Assembly (NCBI GenBank): GCA_012295275.1
Contig: CM022671.1
Span: 18,691,456-18,755,455, forward strand
Direction: 5' to 3'
DNA: 64,000 nucleotides
Source: Chrysomallon squamiferum
Taxonomy: Eukaryota; Mollusca; Gastropoda; Neomphalida; Peltospiridae
The notes under the pieces were generated by a model, which saw only the letters and a program-made list of their open reading frames with translations, ran no database searches and was not told the DNA's origin. The number at the start of each line of letters is the position of its first letter. Within the stretch, counting starts at the first letter, position 1. The position numbers and the translations under genes are program-made. Shown one piece after another: positions 36,077-48,936 of the stretch.

Positions 36077-39000
36077 TTAAATGTTATAAAGAATAACTGC
36101 AAACAGAGAAAACAGAGGCAGTAAGACATTCGGAAACATAGCTGGTGATGAATTGATGCTTCTTTCTATTTCTGCCATCCGAGCTCTCTTCTCGTAGTCC
36201 GGTAAACTGCAGTATGGATATTTGATTCCACTCATGAACTTTCCGTAAATAGTTTGAACAGATTTGCAATCGCCTGTGACAGGTTCCACATAGCATTTGA
36301 TGAGCCGATCAAAAAAACTGAAAACAAATTTGACAAACTTCAGTTCATTGTTATAACAAACGGATTACTTTTCTAATATTAGTTAGTTATTACCCGCCGC
36401 AAACATAACTTTTCTCAGACGTTACCCATTGTCCAAATCTGTCTCTTATTTACATCATACATCAAATCGATTATACAAATACACCGATATTATTTTTACA
36501 ATGTGATTGTATAATGTACAGATAACAGCATGCAGCGTAATAAAACTCCTTCCAAATGAGGCATGGTCCACTTATGGAATATAACACAAATACAATTAAA
36601 TATTACTGAATAAAATAACATGAAAACTATAATGTGTGATGGTATATTTCAATATTTAACCTTTTATAAAATTTGTTTCTTTTCTGTAAAACATTCCATG
36701 TAGTGGAACGGGATATAACATGCAAATGAAGTCAGTTAAAATGTGTCAGATGATTTTAAAATATTCACTTAGTTAAACCTATTATAACTGAAAAACAGCA
36801 TTCGAAAATTAGTAAATTTTGAAGGACTAAAATACAAAACAAATACAAAAAGGTAAAAGGAAAAAAAAGATAATGTTGAAATGCAAGGTAGTAACTCACG
36901 TACAAAGTACGTCATATGTGTACTTAACACTGTGGTAGGAGTTCTGCTGAAGGGTCCGGATCATGTCAGAGTTGGCACTGTATACGCAGGACGGTGCCGT
37001 ACTAAATAAACTCTTCAGACATGTACTCTTTTCAGAAAATTCTGCATTAGAAGATAAGTTAGTTTCATAGTATAAGAAAGTATTGCATTAATATATGTGT
37101 AAATAATTAACTAACTAAACTGATTAACTCACTAACTAACTAACTAAATAAATAAATAAGTAAATTAATAATAAAAGACGTACAGAAAGATTGTTTATTG
37201 TCTTTAACGACATATAATCATCAATTAAAACTATATTTACTATTCTGATAAGTAAATCACGTTTTCCTTTCACTGCTATCAAACATACACGCGCATGTGC
37301 ACCATTTTCCTAGAAACTAATGAACCTATTTACAACACAAACCTATGCCTGTCCACGTATCATAAGAAGTATTACATATATTACTAATACTAAATACAGT
37401 CATTGTACACAGTTTTATCACCAGTAATCATACAAAACAAGAAACATCTGAAATACAAAGTCATTCAAGTTGAAATGTTAGCTAGTTCATACAGTCTAAC
37501 GCTGTCTTTGTCTATCTCTGTCTCTGTCTGTCTCTGTCTTTGTCTATCTCTGTCTGTGTATATCTCTGTCTCTGTCTATCTCTGTCTCTGTCTCTCTGTT
37601 TCTCTCTTTGTGTCTTAATATTCAAGAAAATATTGTCTGGTGTCAAATATTTCCAGTGTACACTTGTTAAAAATGTATAAAATTATATTTTTTACTTTGG
37701 CGATATAAACAGAATATTTTGTAATCAGTACCTTTACTATTGTCACATAAATACTGTAGACTCTCTCGCCATTTAGTTACGTTTAAGAGGAGGTCTAGCA
37801 GTTTTCTCTCTTTTGGATTATCACGACATTCGTTAATAGGCCCCTCCATGCAGTCAACTACAGACTTCATTGATGATCTCAAATACAAAATATTTACGTT
37901 CATTAAATACAAAACACAGACACAGTGTCTGTAATGGATGTACATATATATATGGTACGACAAAAACGAGCCATGACTAAACAGTACTGAAATAATGTGT
38001 GTTTGTGAAAACATATAGAAAAACCGAAGAAGGATGAATGTAAATTCGGTTTTACCAAGTAATTTCAAAATAATACTATTAATAATTAAGATTGTTTTCT
38101 GGGTTTTTTAAATTATAAGCTTAACTGTAAGAAATATATAAAGTTTATGAACAATTAAGAACAATCAGCTTTTGAGTAATACACTTTTAAAAACAGGCAA
38201 ATTTGCTGTTACATTTCACATACTGTTGTAGTCACCTATTTTATTCATATATTCATTCATGTATTTAATGACTGTTCGTCTAACATATTTCCCAAAAGCT
38301 ATAATTATTAGAATTACCTGCACAATGTCATGCTATCGTAAAGAGAAAGCTCGTGAGAGTAGAGTGGCGAGTTGGACATGCATTTCTGTATCTCAGAGTT
38401 GGCACTGCTGAAGTCACAGTAGCCATAAACCAGACTCACTGGAAGAAAAACCAATAAATTGAAAGAATGTATAAAAATTTACATCTACGGTTGTTACTGT
38501 GGTTTCAGCTGACATTGCCACAGCGATTAATAATAGTTATATAATGGTTGCATAATAGAAAGATACAGATTTGAGGAAAATGACAGCTGCTAAGACTATG
38601 GTTGTTGCAAAATAGTTAGAAATTACGACATTAGTTCTAAAGTAAATAAAACCTTTAAAGCAGTGGTCAGAAATTATTGTGTTATACCGTGGATAGAATG
38701 TACAAAGTTAGTTCAAAAGAGGTTAAAAGTGGTAACGCAATGATGAGAAATTACGAAGTTAATTTTAAGAATGATTAAATCTAGTGGTACAACTATTAAA
38801 AATTACGGAAACTTCTCTTTATGACCAACACGTTCATGATTATAATGGAAGGTTTCATATATACCGATGATTAAAATGTACAGAACCTCTTGGATTGCAG
38901 TAAGCTCGAAATCACCACTGTTAGTATTATGCATTTTCTAATGAACTAGAGTATATTACATTTATATGTGCTGAAATTCATATTAGTTTACATATGTGAC

Positions 39001-40353
39001 TATCATTTTCCAAAGAGCGTGAGCAAAAATAAAGGTGCTTCGGATTTATTCTTATAACACATGTGTTATGAATAAGTATGTTTGTTTTCAGCTAACTCGG
39101 AACTTATCAGTCCAAACGACACATAACATATCTATCCTGTAGATTTGACCACCAAGTGAAACAGAAATTGTCGTCCAGCCAAAATAATAAGCTTATATTT
39201 GTATATGAGCAACAGTATTTAATTATTGAACACAGTTGCCTAATAATGGCCACCAACTCCACAGTCCCACCCGTGTCTTACTCCTCTTTGTTCTTTGTTG
39301 TCTCCTTCGTCTCCCTGGGCTCTTTAGTCTTTTACTTAAACACGTCGCGGACATCCCTGAAGTCAGCCGAGCGTAGCTGACAAAAATACTTTATGTCTCT
39401 CGCTAATGATCGTTAATTGTTAGGCCATTTCAGTTACTGGATTACTGTTAACTAACAGTAGATATTTAATTAATACATATTGTTAGGTACATTTATAGAA
39501 ATGAATGGTTAACATATTTACTTACTTTAATGATGCATACAGGTTAATTACGGAATGTTAAACTGTATTAAAGAAAGGTGTTTAGGTAAATATTAAATAT
39601 GTTACGGATATTTTTAAAAACTGTACCTTAAAAGTAAAACAATATAAAATATTATAATAAGTTAAAAAAATAGCTACCAGCAGATTCTACAAGTGGGTAG
39701 GTATAAACTAAACTGCGATCCGTTTCTTAGTAAATAAGTTAGGATCAATTTTCTAAATTAAAGAAACACAGAAAACAGTAGGCCTACTACATCTAAATAT
39801 CGCTGAGGAAACTGTCCACAGCTTGAACGAGGTCCTATTAGGGTTTTGCTAAGGGCCGTACTACGTAAGTTAAGAAAAAAACAAAAACTGTTTAACGTCA
39901 TATATATCCATAATTATTATAATGGGAAACAAAAAAAGAAGAAAATATCTATGAACACAAAACGGATTTTACAAATGTGGACCTAGCTACTGAAATCTGT
40001 AACAGAATGTGATAAATAAATTCTTAAGAAAAAAAAAAAAAAAAAAAAAAAAAAGAACAGAGTAAAGACATTTAACACTATCTTCACTAATTTGTCCGAT
40101 AAAATTAACATCAATTTTTAATAATGTTGGATTATGATGATCATTAGTACCGATGTTGATAATTTACATTTCATGAGACTAATAGGTGAGATTTACTTAA
40201 ATAAAAAATCTTGTTTGTATGAAAAAATAATTTTAGATTTAATGACTTATATTGTCTTTTTCTTCTCAGAGTCAAAATTTGACATGGTAAATAACTAAAT
40301 AAAAAAATAAACCGTCAGTTTAAATGGAAGTATTGTTAGGCTGTATTAAAATA

Positions 40354-40423
<70 letters not shown>

Positions 40424-40985
40424 GTGTACACGGAATACTTAAATAATAACAATCTATTTACCGAAATTATCAACTTCTACAGTGAAAACGAGAAATGTTC
40501 GGTAATGAAAATAGTCTTTAAATCTCGTTTCTAAGAAAGAATGAAAAGTGCCAAAGCTGGAACATTTTGTGTATGTGATTCCTTTTAGTAATGGAATCAA
40601 ATCTTTGTAAGGAAAAAACTAAAACTAAAACTAAAAACAGCTGAGCTAGATAAGATCCGAGTAGTTTGAAAATATCGGACAACCGAGTTTGTTTCTCTGC
40701 TCGTCTAAACCATTGTTCATATAGGAGTACCTTTTCTGAAAACCACAGTTGGATAGGAGTACCTTTTCTGAAAATCTACTCGTGGAACACAATTAACTTA
40801 TTTTAAAGATTTATCATTACTACTTTTTTCAAAATGAAATTTTATATACTTGTATATTTCAGATCTTAAGTGATATGACCTTTTGAGAATTAATCAATCA
40901 GTTTCAGATCTTTTGGTCCTCAAAAGGCGAACGAAATAGACTGTCATGTTTTTATTCCGGGTATGCATTTTTGATTATATATATA

Positions 40986-41017
<32 letters not shown>

Positions 41018-41190
41018 GTGTGTGTGTGAGTTTCCAGTATCTACATATTTAACTATTTGAATTTTCATAAACACGCTAAAACGTAAAAGATTAATTTGAA
41101 CCAAAAGAATATTTTCAAAACATTAAGCTATTATTTACCTGTTGCCAAAGGAATAACAAATAGCACTGTTAAGATCGTGAATCTTCCCAT
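36077..41190 (-). CDS. secreted 12-cysteine, predicted GPI-anchored protein (family member 4)
   Basis: Coding exons: 41190-41139, 38438-38318, 37877-37732, 37041-36900 and 36317-36077 (702 nt, 233 aa). Phases 1-2-1-2, all splice sites canonical, all 12 cysteines present. The signal peptide matches member 3. Relative to member 3, I count about eight amino-acid-changing codons and three synonymous ones. The changes include FFSG to FMSG near the last cysteine and a Thr-to-Ile change in the GPI tail (AVILYNI). Exon 3 carries the NVT glycosylation motif. Its 5' end faces TMEM243, so the two may share the 41.2-43.5 kb interval for regulation. The copy looks functional, but its role is unknown. Confidence 0.82.
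39246..39380 (+). CDS. 44-aa predicted single-pass membrane protein, nested antisense in intron 1 of family member 4
   Basis: Protein identical to that of 27166-27300. The upstream acceptor TTTGTTTTCAG (ending 39091) is also conserved. Same reservations apply as for the unit 2 copy. Confidence 0.4.
   Translation: MATNSTVPPVSYSSLFFVVSFVSLGSLVFYLNTSRTSLKSAERS
40369..40422. repeat. (AAT)n microsatellite
   Basis: Perfect trinucleotide run in intron 1 of family member 4. Confidence 0.9.
40723..40775. repeat. 32-bp tandem repeat, unit 3 (about 2 copies)
   Basis: Same repeat as 28618-28734. Confidence 0.8.
40985..41029. repeat. (GT)n microsatellite
   Basis: Near exon 1 of family member 4. The ~60 bp preceding the equivalent tract in units 1 and 2 are missing here. 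Confidence 0.9.
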
Positions 41191-42836
41191 ATTAAATAGA
41201 TTATTATGAGTTAATTCCTGTATGGTCTCGATGAATTGCAAGCCCTCTCCGAAATGCAAATATTTGTCTTCCTTGTGGAATATAATTTCACTCTAATTAT
41301 GCGCCGGTGTTATTTCATACTTAAATGTGTGCAGCATGAAATGCCGGATAACGAGGAACTTGAATACAAAACATGATTGGCTTAACTTTAAAAATGCATC
41401 CTTGACATCTAAGAATTTTTCCAAAAATAGTTCGGCAAGAGTCACTCCTCCACGAAGGTTCCATTTACGTTTAAACTGTTTAACAAAATTATGGTTAATT
41501 TCCTTCAGTATTCATACGTATGTTTTACTTTATAACAGGATAAATTTATCCTTTTGTTTTTGGATTATGTTTGTTCAATGCATCAAAATGTGATTTCAAA
41601 TAGTGTTGTTTTCATTACAAAGCGACAGGGCATATGCAACTAAAACATGTCCCAGGTTTATCACTTTATTTTAATTTATTTGTAAGCAACAGTCATTTAC
41701 AAAAACGTGCTAAACTTTTTTCGTTAAGTATCTAGATCGGCCTCTCTCGCTCGACCCGTTTGGATTACAGTCAATTCTTTGTTTCTGCGCAGTTGTACTC
41801 TATACTGGATTATCTTGGAAAAACTGGTTTATACATGATTATATGTTTTTTTTTTGTAACGTGTTTTTTAATAAGAAAAACGTATTTATAAATGACAAAT
41901 ATTGTAAAATACAAAATAAAAGAGAATGCAAAGAAATTGTTTTGTAAAGTGTATTTATCTTGGAGATCAGACAATTACTTTAATGCCTTTGGCTTGAGTT
42001 ACAGCCTTTATCGACTCCTTTAGCTTAAATGCTTATATATATCTATATATATATATTTCTTCGTTTCGCTCAGTTTTGCATAATCTTTATAATACTTCTT
42101 TCTTATTATTACTATTGTTATTCTATGATGACCATCATGATGATAATGATTAAGAAGGGTAACGTAAAAGACACAACTATCACTATTTTTATTAATATGT
42201 GATATAATATCAGTAATTATCATCTCTGAACATTCCAAAGATGTTTTTATCATTAAACAGAACACAATTTATCAGCCAAGGGTACGTGAACTCAACAGTC
42301 ATGTTCAAACTTGTTACAGGAATTTAGTGGTAAAAGAAAAACAGCAGAAAGACACAAGCACTGACATACACTGTTCTCCTTTGTACTAAATGTTGACTTT
42401 TCTGATGACAAAGCCCTTCTGTCTCATACTCTCAGTGACATCAACAAACAGTTAGGGCTGAAAATATACACAAGTCACAAACAGACAAAAAAGAAAAAAA
42501 ATATGTTTAGAAAAAATTTATGTCAATCTATTTTGATAATAGACATAGACATGTTTATGTAAGTATAGACTACATAGTACACACATAAATATATACATAT
42601 GTATGTATATCACTATTTAGGATGGAAGTAGCATTGATGTACGAATAAAAATGAACTTTTTTAAATAAAAAAAAATTAATAATGAAAATTAATGACAAAC
42701 TGAAATAAACTATATTGCGATGAGAGTTTTATTCTTGTAGCTGCCGTTTCGTTTCTTGCAGATATACTTTTATAACCTATATCCTATTATGCATTACGCC
42801 AAAATATTCATATAATTGACTGGTATCACTGCGGAT

Positions 42837-42962
42837 ATGGCGCTGCATCGAATGGAAATCCCTGAAAGGAAGTTCATTTTGGGCATTTTAATTTTCCCGA
42901 TGATTCTATATACATTAGTGAAAATGGTTGAGTGTTGTGAGAACGCCATAACGAAGAAGTGA
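42837..42962 (+). CDS. 41-aa predicted single-pass membrane protein ORF (unit 3 copy)
   Basis: Same ORF as 20191-20316 with one Leu-to-Phe change in the hydrophobic segment. Being upstream of the complete TMEM243 gene, this copy could be an upstream ORF in its 5' leader or a separate small gene. Confidence 0.35.
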   Translation: MALHRMEIPERKFILGILIFPMILYTLVKMVECCENAITKK

Positions 42963-43587
42963 CAGTAAAGACAGATTATAATTACGAATAATAAGTGTTA
43001 TCATGTGATAAATTTAAAATAGAAATGATGAAACAAACATGAAATTAAAATATGTGCAAATCTATTCGAATAATCATTTATAATAAAATGTTTTAATAAT
43101 TAAACAATGCAAACCTCACATGAGACGATAATTGTTATTAACAAGTTTTTTTTAATTTTTTTTTTTAATATTATTTATTTAGTTATTAAATTTATTATTA
43201 TTATTTTTTTATTATTAATCTTGTTTTGTTTCTTTTCCACTAAAACTGCTTATCAGTTTCAAATGTTTGTCACATAATGCTTTAATTCACATATGAATGT
43301 CGCCAATCTCATTTTTGCAAGGTAAATATCTTCTGATAGAAAGGATTTTTAGTTTTATTATTATTAACACGTACACACATTCATAAAATTTTATATTTTA
43401 TCATTGTAGCATCAGTATTCAAAATAAAAATACATTTGACTAGATTCTTACAAGCTATAATTATAAATGTATATTATATTTATGATATGATTTTTCTCAT
43501 TTTACAGCATATACCTGGATTGAATAAATTTGAATGTGATGAATTAAATCAAAACATACTTGAGTAGATCATTGTATGTGGTGAACC

Positions 43588-46491
43588 ATGAATACCAGAC
43601 AGTATGATGACCCGTCAGAAATGCCACTCTTTGGTGAACGAAGACCAATGGTTAGCTCATAAAGATACTGTCACATGAACATTCAATTTTTGTTGCAGTG
43701 TCTTAACGGATCATGAAGTTGTTTGAGACACATGTTTATACATGCATCAGAATTTATGACAGTTATGTAAAAATGGCAGCAGAAATGGTTATTTATCTTT
43801 ATGCTATAGAATGAGACAATTAAAAGACAACCAGTAAAGCAACTCTTAAAACACCACAGATGATATTTATAAAATTCAAATAAAGATTCAAATATTAATT
43901 CTTATTTTCACAACTGTACACTTTGGACTTTGGTGCTGTTTGTAATAAGACTTGGTTAAGTGACTGTAATTATTTGTTCCTATTACATACAACACTGCTA
44001 GTCATATTATTCAGTACAACACTGACAATAATTAAAGTGCACTAATGTAATTGCATTTATGACTCAGAATATGTGTATGCTGTGACAACAGTAACATAAA
44101 GGATTTAAAATTATATTTTTTTATCAAGATTGAGTTGATTCATTTTTTTTCTAATTTAAAAAACAGGTTAGTGTTATAACTGAAGTTTACATTTTATAAA
44201 AGGATAGGTATTAAAGATGATTTTGATAATTAACCTTTTTAACAAGCTTTAAAAAACTATTGAGTCGTAAATAATTATAACCGCACATACACCCACACAC
44301 ACACACACACACTAAAGTATAATTTATTCCATTCCACATATATATAGAAAAATTTTGTTTTTGTAGGACCGTGTTATAAATCTGGTTGTTGGTGCTTTTA
44401 CTGCAGTAGTTGTGCTGGTAAGTAATGTCTTGAATATTTACTAGATTCTTTCTGTTATTTCATGCAAATCATCTATAATAAAAAAAAAAAAAAAAAAAAC
44501 AAGAACAATCTGCTCATACATTAACATTTCAGTACCTAACACAAAAGCTTGTAAAATGATTGTGCTAATTATCACATTTTTAAACCAAAACAAATTTATC
44601 TTATTATTTTATATGGAAAATGACTGCTGTTTTAGATTATAATCAGTAAAATATTTTCCAGTGATTGTTTTTAACCTTTTAAAACATCACAGTATTAGCA
44701 AACTTCAATTTTCTGTTTAAAAGTTAAGCCATAATTAGTTATTTTTATTATGACTGATCACCTTAATTTAATCTGTAGAAACCTACAACAATGCATTTAA
44801 AATAAATAACCATGCAGGTACAGTTTTCAGCAAAATAAGGTCAGCTAGATAAAATTAATGAAATAATGTGAGGTAACATAGAGTTAGCACAAATTAATCG
44901 GTCTTTTTATGAAAAAATAAGATGCCTCAATATTTTCTTATTAATTATTCATTTTTAGTTAGAAAGCGTTCATTCACATAATCTCAAGTAGATAAAATTT
45001 TGCTAATTGTTAGTTCAGATAAAATTGCAATCATAATAAAGAAATGTTAAAGTAAATAGGCCACATAAACAGACATTTTGAAGCCTGCTGAATAAAAAAT
45101 AAATATAAATCTCAAACTTGTACTTCTGTCATTATTTCAAAATAGAGGCAACAGGATTGTTAGAAATGGGAATGCCAGAAAAAGGGAAACATAATAATAG
45201 AGTTTAAGAAAAATCAAAGCTTACTTGCAGGTAAACACACACGAACAGCATTTCACATTTTCATTATTGTGTAAAATGCATGCATTTGTTTATGAAACAA
45301 CATAAACATTATCATTTAAATTAATATCCTATGAATATGATAATGAATTATCCATTAATGATGATGATGGTGATCATGATGATCATGACAAATAAATAAA
45401 ATAAAATTATAGTAGATGAGTTTGGAACATCTCTTGATGACAAATTTTAATCAGGACCATAAAAGGTCTTAATATATAATGGCGTTTTTCATAAACATAA
45501 TAATAACAGTTGTATTTAATGATATCATTATAAAACATGTCAGTGTGAACTGAAAATTTTAGTATTGGCTTTAAAACCAATAATAATGTTACGAGTTTTA
45601 TTAAATTGTTTCTGTTAACTATTATTATTATTGTTATTATCTTATTCATGTCGCTGTTTCTTACTGTTTTTAAAAATAATGCCTTATCTGTGTTTACTTA
45701 AGAATCAGCTCTTCTGAAAATATAGCATTTAGGGCTTGTTAAATTAACTTTCAGATTTGGTAATAACATGGTAGACTGATACTTTAAAATTCAGAAATTC
45801 TAATAAACTGTGTCTCTTTACAGGTAACCCTGATCAGTGCAATTGCTTTTCAGTGGCCACCAAATGGAGTTGACATCTTCTTTGCTTGTGTTATTGTCCT
45901 TACATGTGCATCTCATTTGTTTTTGGTAATTTTATCTTTTATAACAGTTACAATATCAAGTAAACTGGAATCAGTTTCAGAAGATCTAAAGTTAATGTGT
46001 TAGTCAGAGCAAGGGGTTGAGAGGCACACCTGTCCTCTCTGACCAGTTCTGTTGTTATACATTATTATTAATTAAGTTTGAACAGCAAAACCAAGAATAT
46101 ATTTTGACTTTAATGAGATTCAGATTTACTTTAGAAATAATCAGTTATATATATTCAAAATTCCTATTAAGGATTTATGCTTCCTGATCAATGGCCAAGA
46201 ATTGCTTGGCTAGTTTATTACAATAGGAAAACATGTAATAGTATTATAAATGTTTTTGGTTTTTTTTTTTTTAAAGTAATTATTAGACAGATACATTTTA
46301 ATTTAATTTAGGCTTGATTTATTTTACTGATATTAGATATATTATGTTTATTTTTACAGATTTACTGGTATCGTCAAGGAGATTTAGAGCCAAGGTTTCG
46401 AACTATGATTTTCTACAATGCTTTTACAATTATTCTTCTTTGTGTTTGTGGAAATTTGTATATCCATGGTCTAGGCTGTCCAAGTACATAG
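43588..46491 (+). CDS. TMEM243: transmembrane protein 243 (complete gene)
   Basis: Four coding exons: 43588-43650 (exon begins after the AG at 43507, so a further 5' leader exon is implied), 44367-44417, 45824-45925 and 46360-46491. All coding introns are phase 0. The 115-aa product matches TMEM243 (human ~118 aa) in the N-terminal PLFGE motif, the INLVVG..T start of the first membrane segment, VTLISA, the NGVDIFFA loop-to-helix region and the hallmark IYWYRQGDLEPRFR. Three hydrophobic segments lie at about residues 23-45, 55-75 and 89-109. It is a small multi-pass membrane protein whose molecular role is poorly defined in any animal. It is convergent with DMTF1. The 5' half lies inside duplication unit 3 and the 3' half in unique DNA. 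Confidence 0.92.
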
Positions 46492-46610
46492 GCAGATTTG
46501 TTTATTTAACTTAGAAATGGATTGAAATTATTAAATACTTTCTGTAAAAGATTTGTCGGTGAAGTTGAGTTTCACAAGAAAGGATTTCTTTACAAAACCT
46601 GACTTGACAA

Positions 46611-46616
46611 AATAAA
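46611..46616 (+). terminator. polyadenylation signal of TMEM243
   Basis: AATAAA lies 120 bases after the TMEM243 stop codon, the first such hexamer downstream. Confidence 0.6.
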
Positions 46617-46619
46617 GTC

Positions 46620-48290
46620 AGTTAATAATTACTTTGGCCATTTCCATTTTGACTGTCTATAAACACATACTTGATAATATATTTTAGAAACAGAAAAATT
46701 GTTGAGCAAAACGATTGCTGTCTACATTAAATGTGATTTTGATTTAAGTGTCTGTGAACTCCATAAATTCTGATAAATTTTCTATCCTCAAAATTCAGAC
46801 TTTGGATGGCCCGATATGTTTGATTTCACTTTCTGTGTGGAAAACTTGTCATATATCTTCCAAGAACACACTGACAAGATGTGAGTGCAAATATTAGTAT
46901 ACAGACCTTACCACTGAGTATTTAACTAATTACCTCTCAAAAATAATTTTGTTTTCAATTTCATTAACAATTTTCTTTTTTATTGTGATTATTTCCATTG
47001 CAATGTATTATTTATTACTAGTCTTGGGAAATATTTGAAAGGAACAAAACATTTGTACAGAAATTAATGGGATAGATAGCTTTATTGTCCTTTATTTATT
47101 GATATTAAAATATTTCACGATTGAAATTCATATATTTAATTAAATTTTTACATTATTGTTTGTTGTTTAAATCTTATTTTTAAATTTTATTCACATATTT
47201 TTATTAAAAAAACTTTGTTTGGTTTTTTTTTTTTTTTTTTTTTAATTTAAATTTCACATATATTTCACACTGTTCTGTATTTGTGACTTGTCCTGTGGAG
47301 GTAATTAAATTTTCTCCTGATATTTATTTCTGTCTTGTTCGATATTTCTCAAGAACAGTTACATATATTGTAAATTTCATTTCAACCAGTATTAAATTTA
47401 GCAAAATGTTACAAGCAATAACTAAACAAAAAACAACAACACTTTTTAATGACAACAAACCAGTAACATTTATTTGTGTGCATTCATTTAAAATACACTT
47501 AATCAAAAATCTCTTTCCTTGTGTGCTTTTGCATAACTTGGAAAGGTGTACATCTAGATTTAGTTTCTGATAACAACTATAAATCATTTATCCATCTTCA
47601 GAATAGTAGGACCACCAATTTAACAACTTCAAATATTAATGTAACTTTTATCACAGTTAAATGTTTATCATTGACGGTGTTTAATCAAGTACTAAAAAAC
47701 ATTCTCCAACTTCACTGTACATGTTCTAAGGTATAAATTTTATTATTTATTTATTTTTATACTGTATTCCCAGCATGTGTAATTACACTGAATTTATTTT
47801 TATTTAGCTCACCTTTTAGAACTGGTAGAAAGGAGAAAAAATAAATAAAGACAACAAATGTCTTTTTTATTATTATTAAACATTTTTTAGATTGTACTTT
47901 TTCAAGAAGAATCTTGAAAAAGACTCAGAGATATTTGCTTTATGTAAGTCGATTTGTTGATTTGATAATTTATGAAAAATAAATGTTATTCTTTAACATA
48001 AATTTACCCTTTTTACATGTTGAATTAAACATTAAAGAAAACAAACATGTTAATCAATAACCAAGAAAAATTATTCACCCTACCCCTTCATTTTTCTAAT
48101 ATATAAATTTGTTGGTAAAAGACTAATACAGATATAGCACAGACTTAATTAACAGGATATGCAAAATGCCCCTAAAATAAAAATAAATTATGTGCAGGAA
48201 CATGCTCAAACACTATAATATTAAAGCCCATAAGAGAACTAAAGCAGGAGATGCTCTCAAGCTGTACAGCTAATGCTTATTGCAGAGATA
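46620..48290. other. intergenic between convergent TMEM243 and DMTF1
   Basis: No gene recognised. It is A/T-rich with T-tracts (e.g. 47223-47243). The open frames at 47283-47736 lack protein-like features. A minus-strand AATAAA near 47866-47871 could end the DMTF1 transcript. Confidence 0.5.
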
Positions 48291-48299
48291 ATTTCCAAT

Positions 48300-48925
48300 G
48301 CAAAAACAGTTGTTATCTTCAACTGTGAACACAAGATAGATCCTGAAAACTACAGACCCATATGCTTACTGTCAAACATATACAAATTACTAATTCAGTG
48401 AAAACCAGTGTAGAGAGTAAGCTGGATTCAGAAGCAAGTACTCGGTTACTAACTCTATCGTTGTCATAAACACTGAAAGCTTCATCTATCTGGGACAGAT
48501 ATTCAACAAGACAAGGAAATTTAAATAATTCTTTGCTGGCTAGATTGTATTTGCAAAGCAATTAAATATCTTTGAACCTGCTTGAAAAGACATGCTACTC
48601 ATGTACTTCCAGAAATGACATATGGTGTAGAGTTATGGTCACCAACTAATTGGGCATAGAAGAAACCAGCAGCCACAAACAAGAAAAGAAATATATTAGA
48701 CATCACATGTCAGGACTGAAAACCAGATAAGAAGACAAAAGTGGACCTGGCAAGGCTATATCACCAGTTCAAAACCATTCAAAGGGAAATCTATTGAGAA
48801 AATGACCAATAAGGTGATGAAGGTATAAACTATATAACGACAGGAGAGGAATGACGTGGCAGGAGGTAGCACAAAAAAGAGGTGGAAATAACTTGAATGA
48901 CACTACCACTGCTCACTGATGACAA
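48300..48925 (+). mobile_element. decayed non-LTR retrotransposon (RTE-like) reverse-transcriptase fragment
   Basis: Translated in shifting frames, the plus strand shows ENYRPICLLSNIYKL (RT motif), then AGFRSKYSVTNSI, then FIYLGQIFNK. Later come WTWQGYITSSK and a last stretch recalling the GRP..RW..D........A..R tail common in RTE-type elements. The usual catalytic (F/Y)xDD stretch is missing between the AGFR and YLGQ motifs, so there is an internal deletion. Stops and frameshifts are frequent. It lies antisense within the 3' end of DMTF1, directly after its last codon. Confidence 0.7.
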
Positions 48926-48936
48926 TGATTAACAAG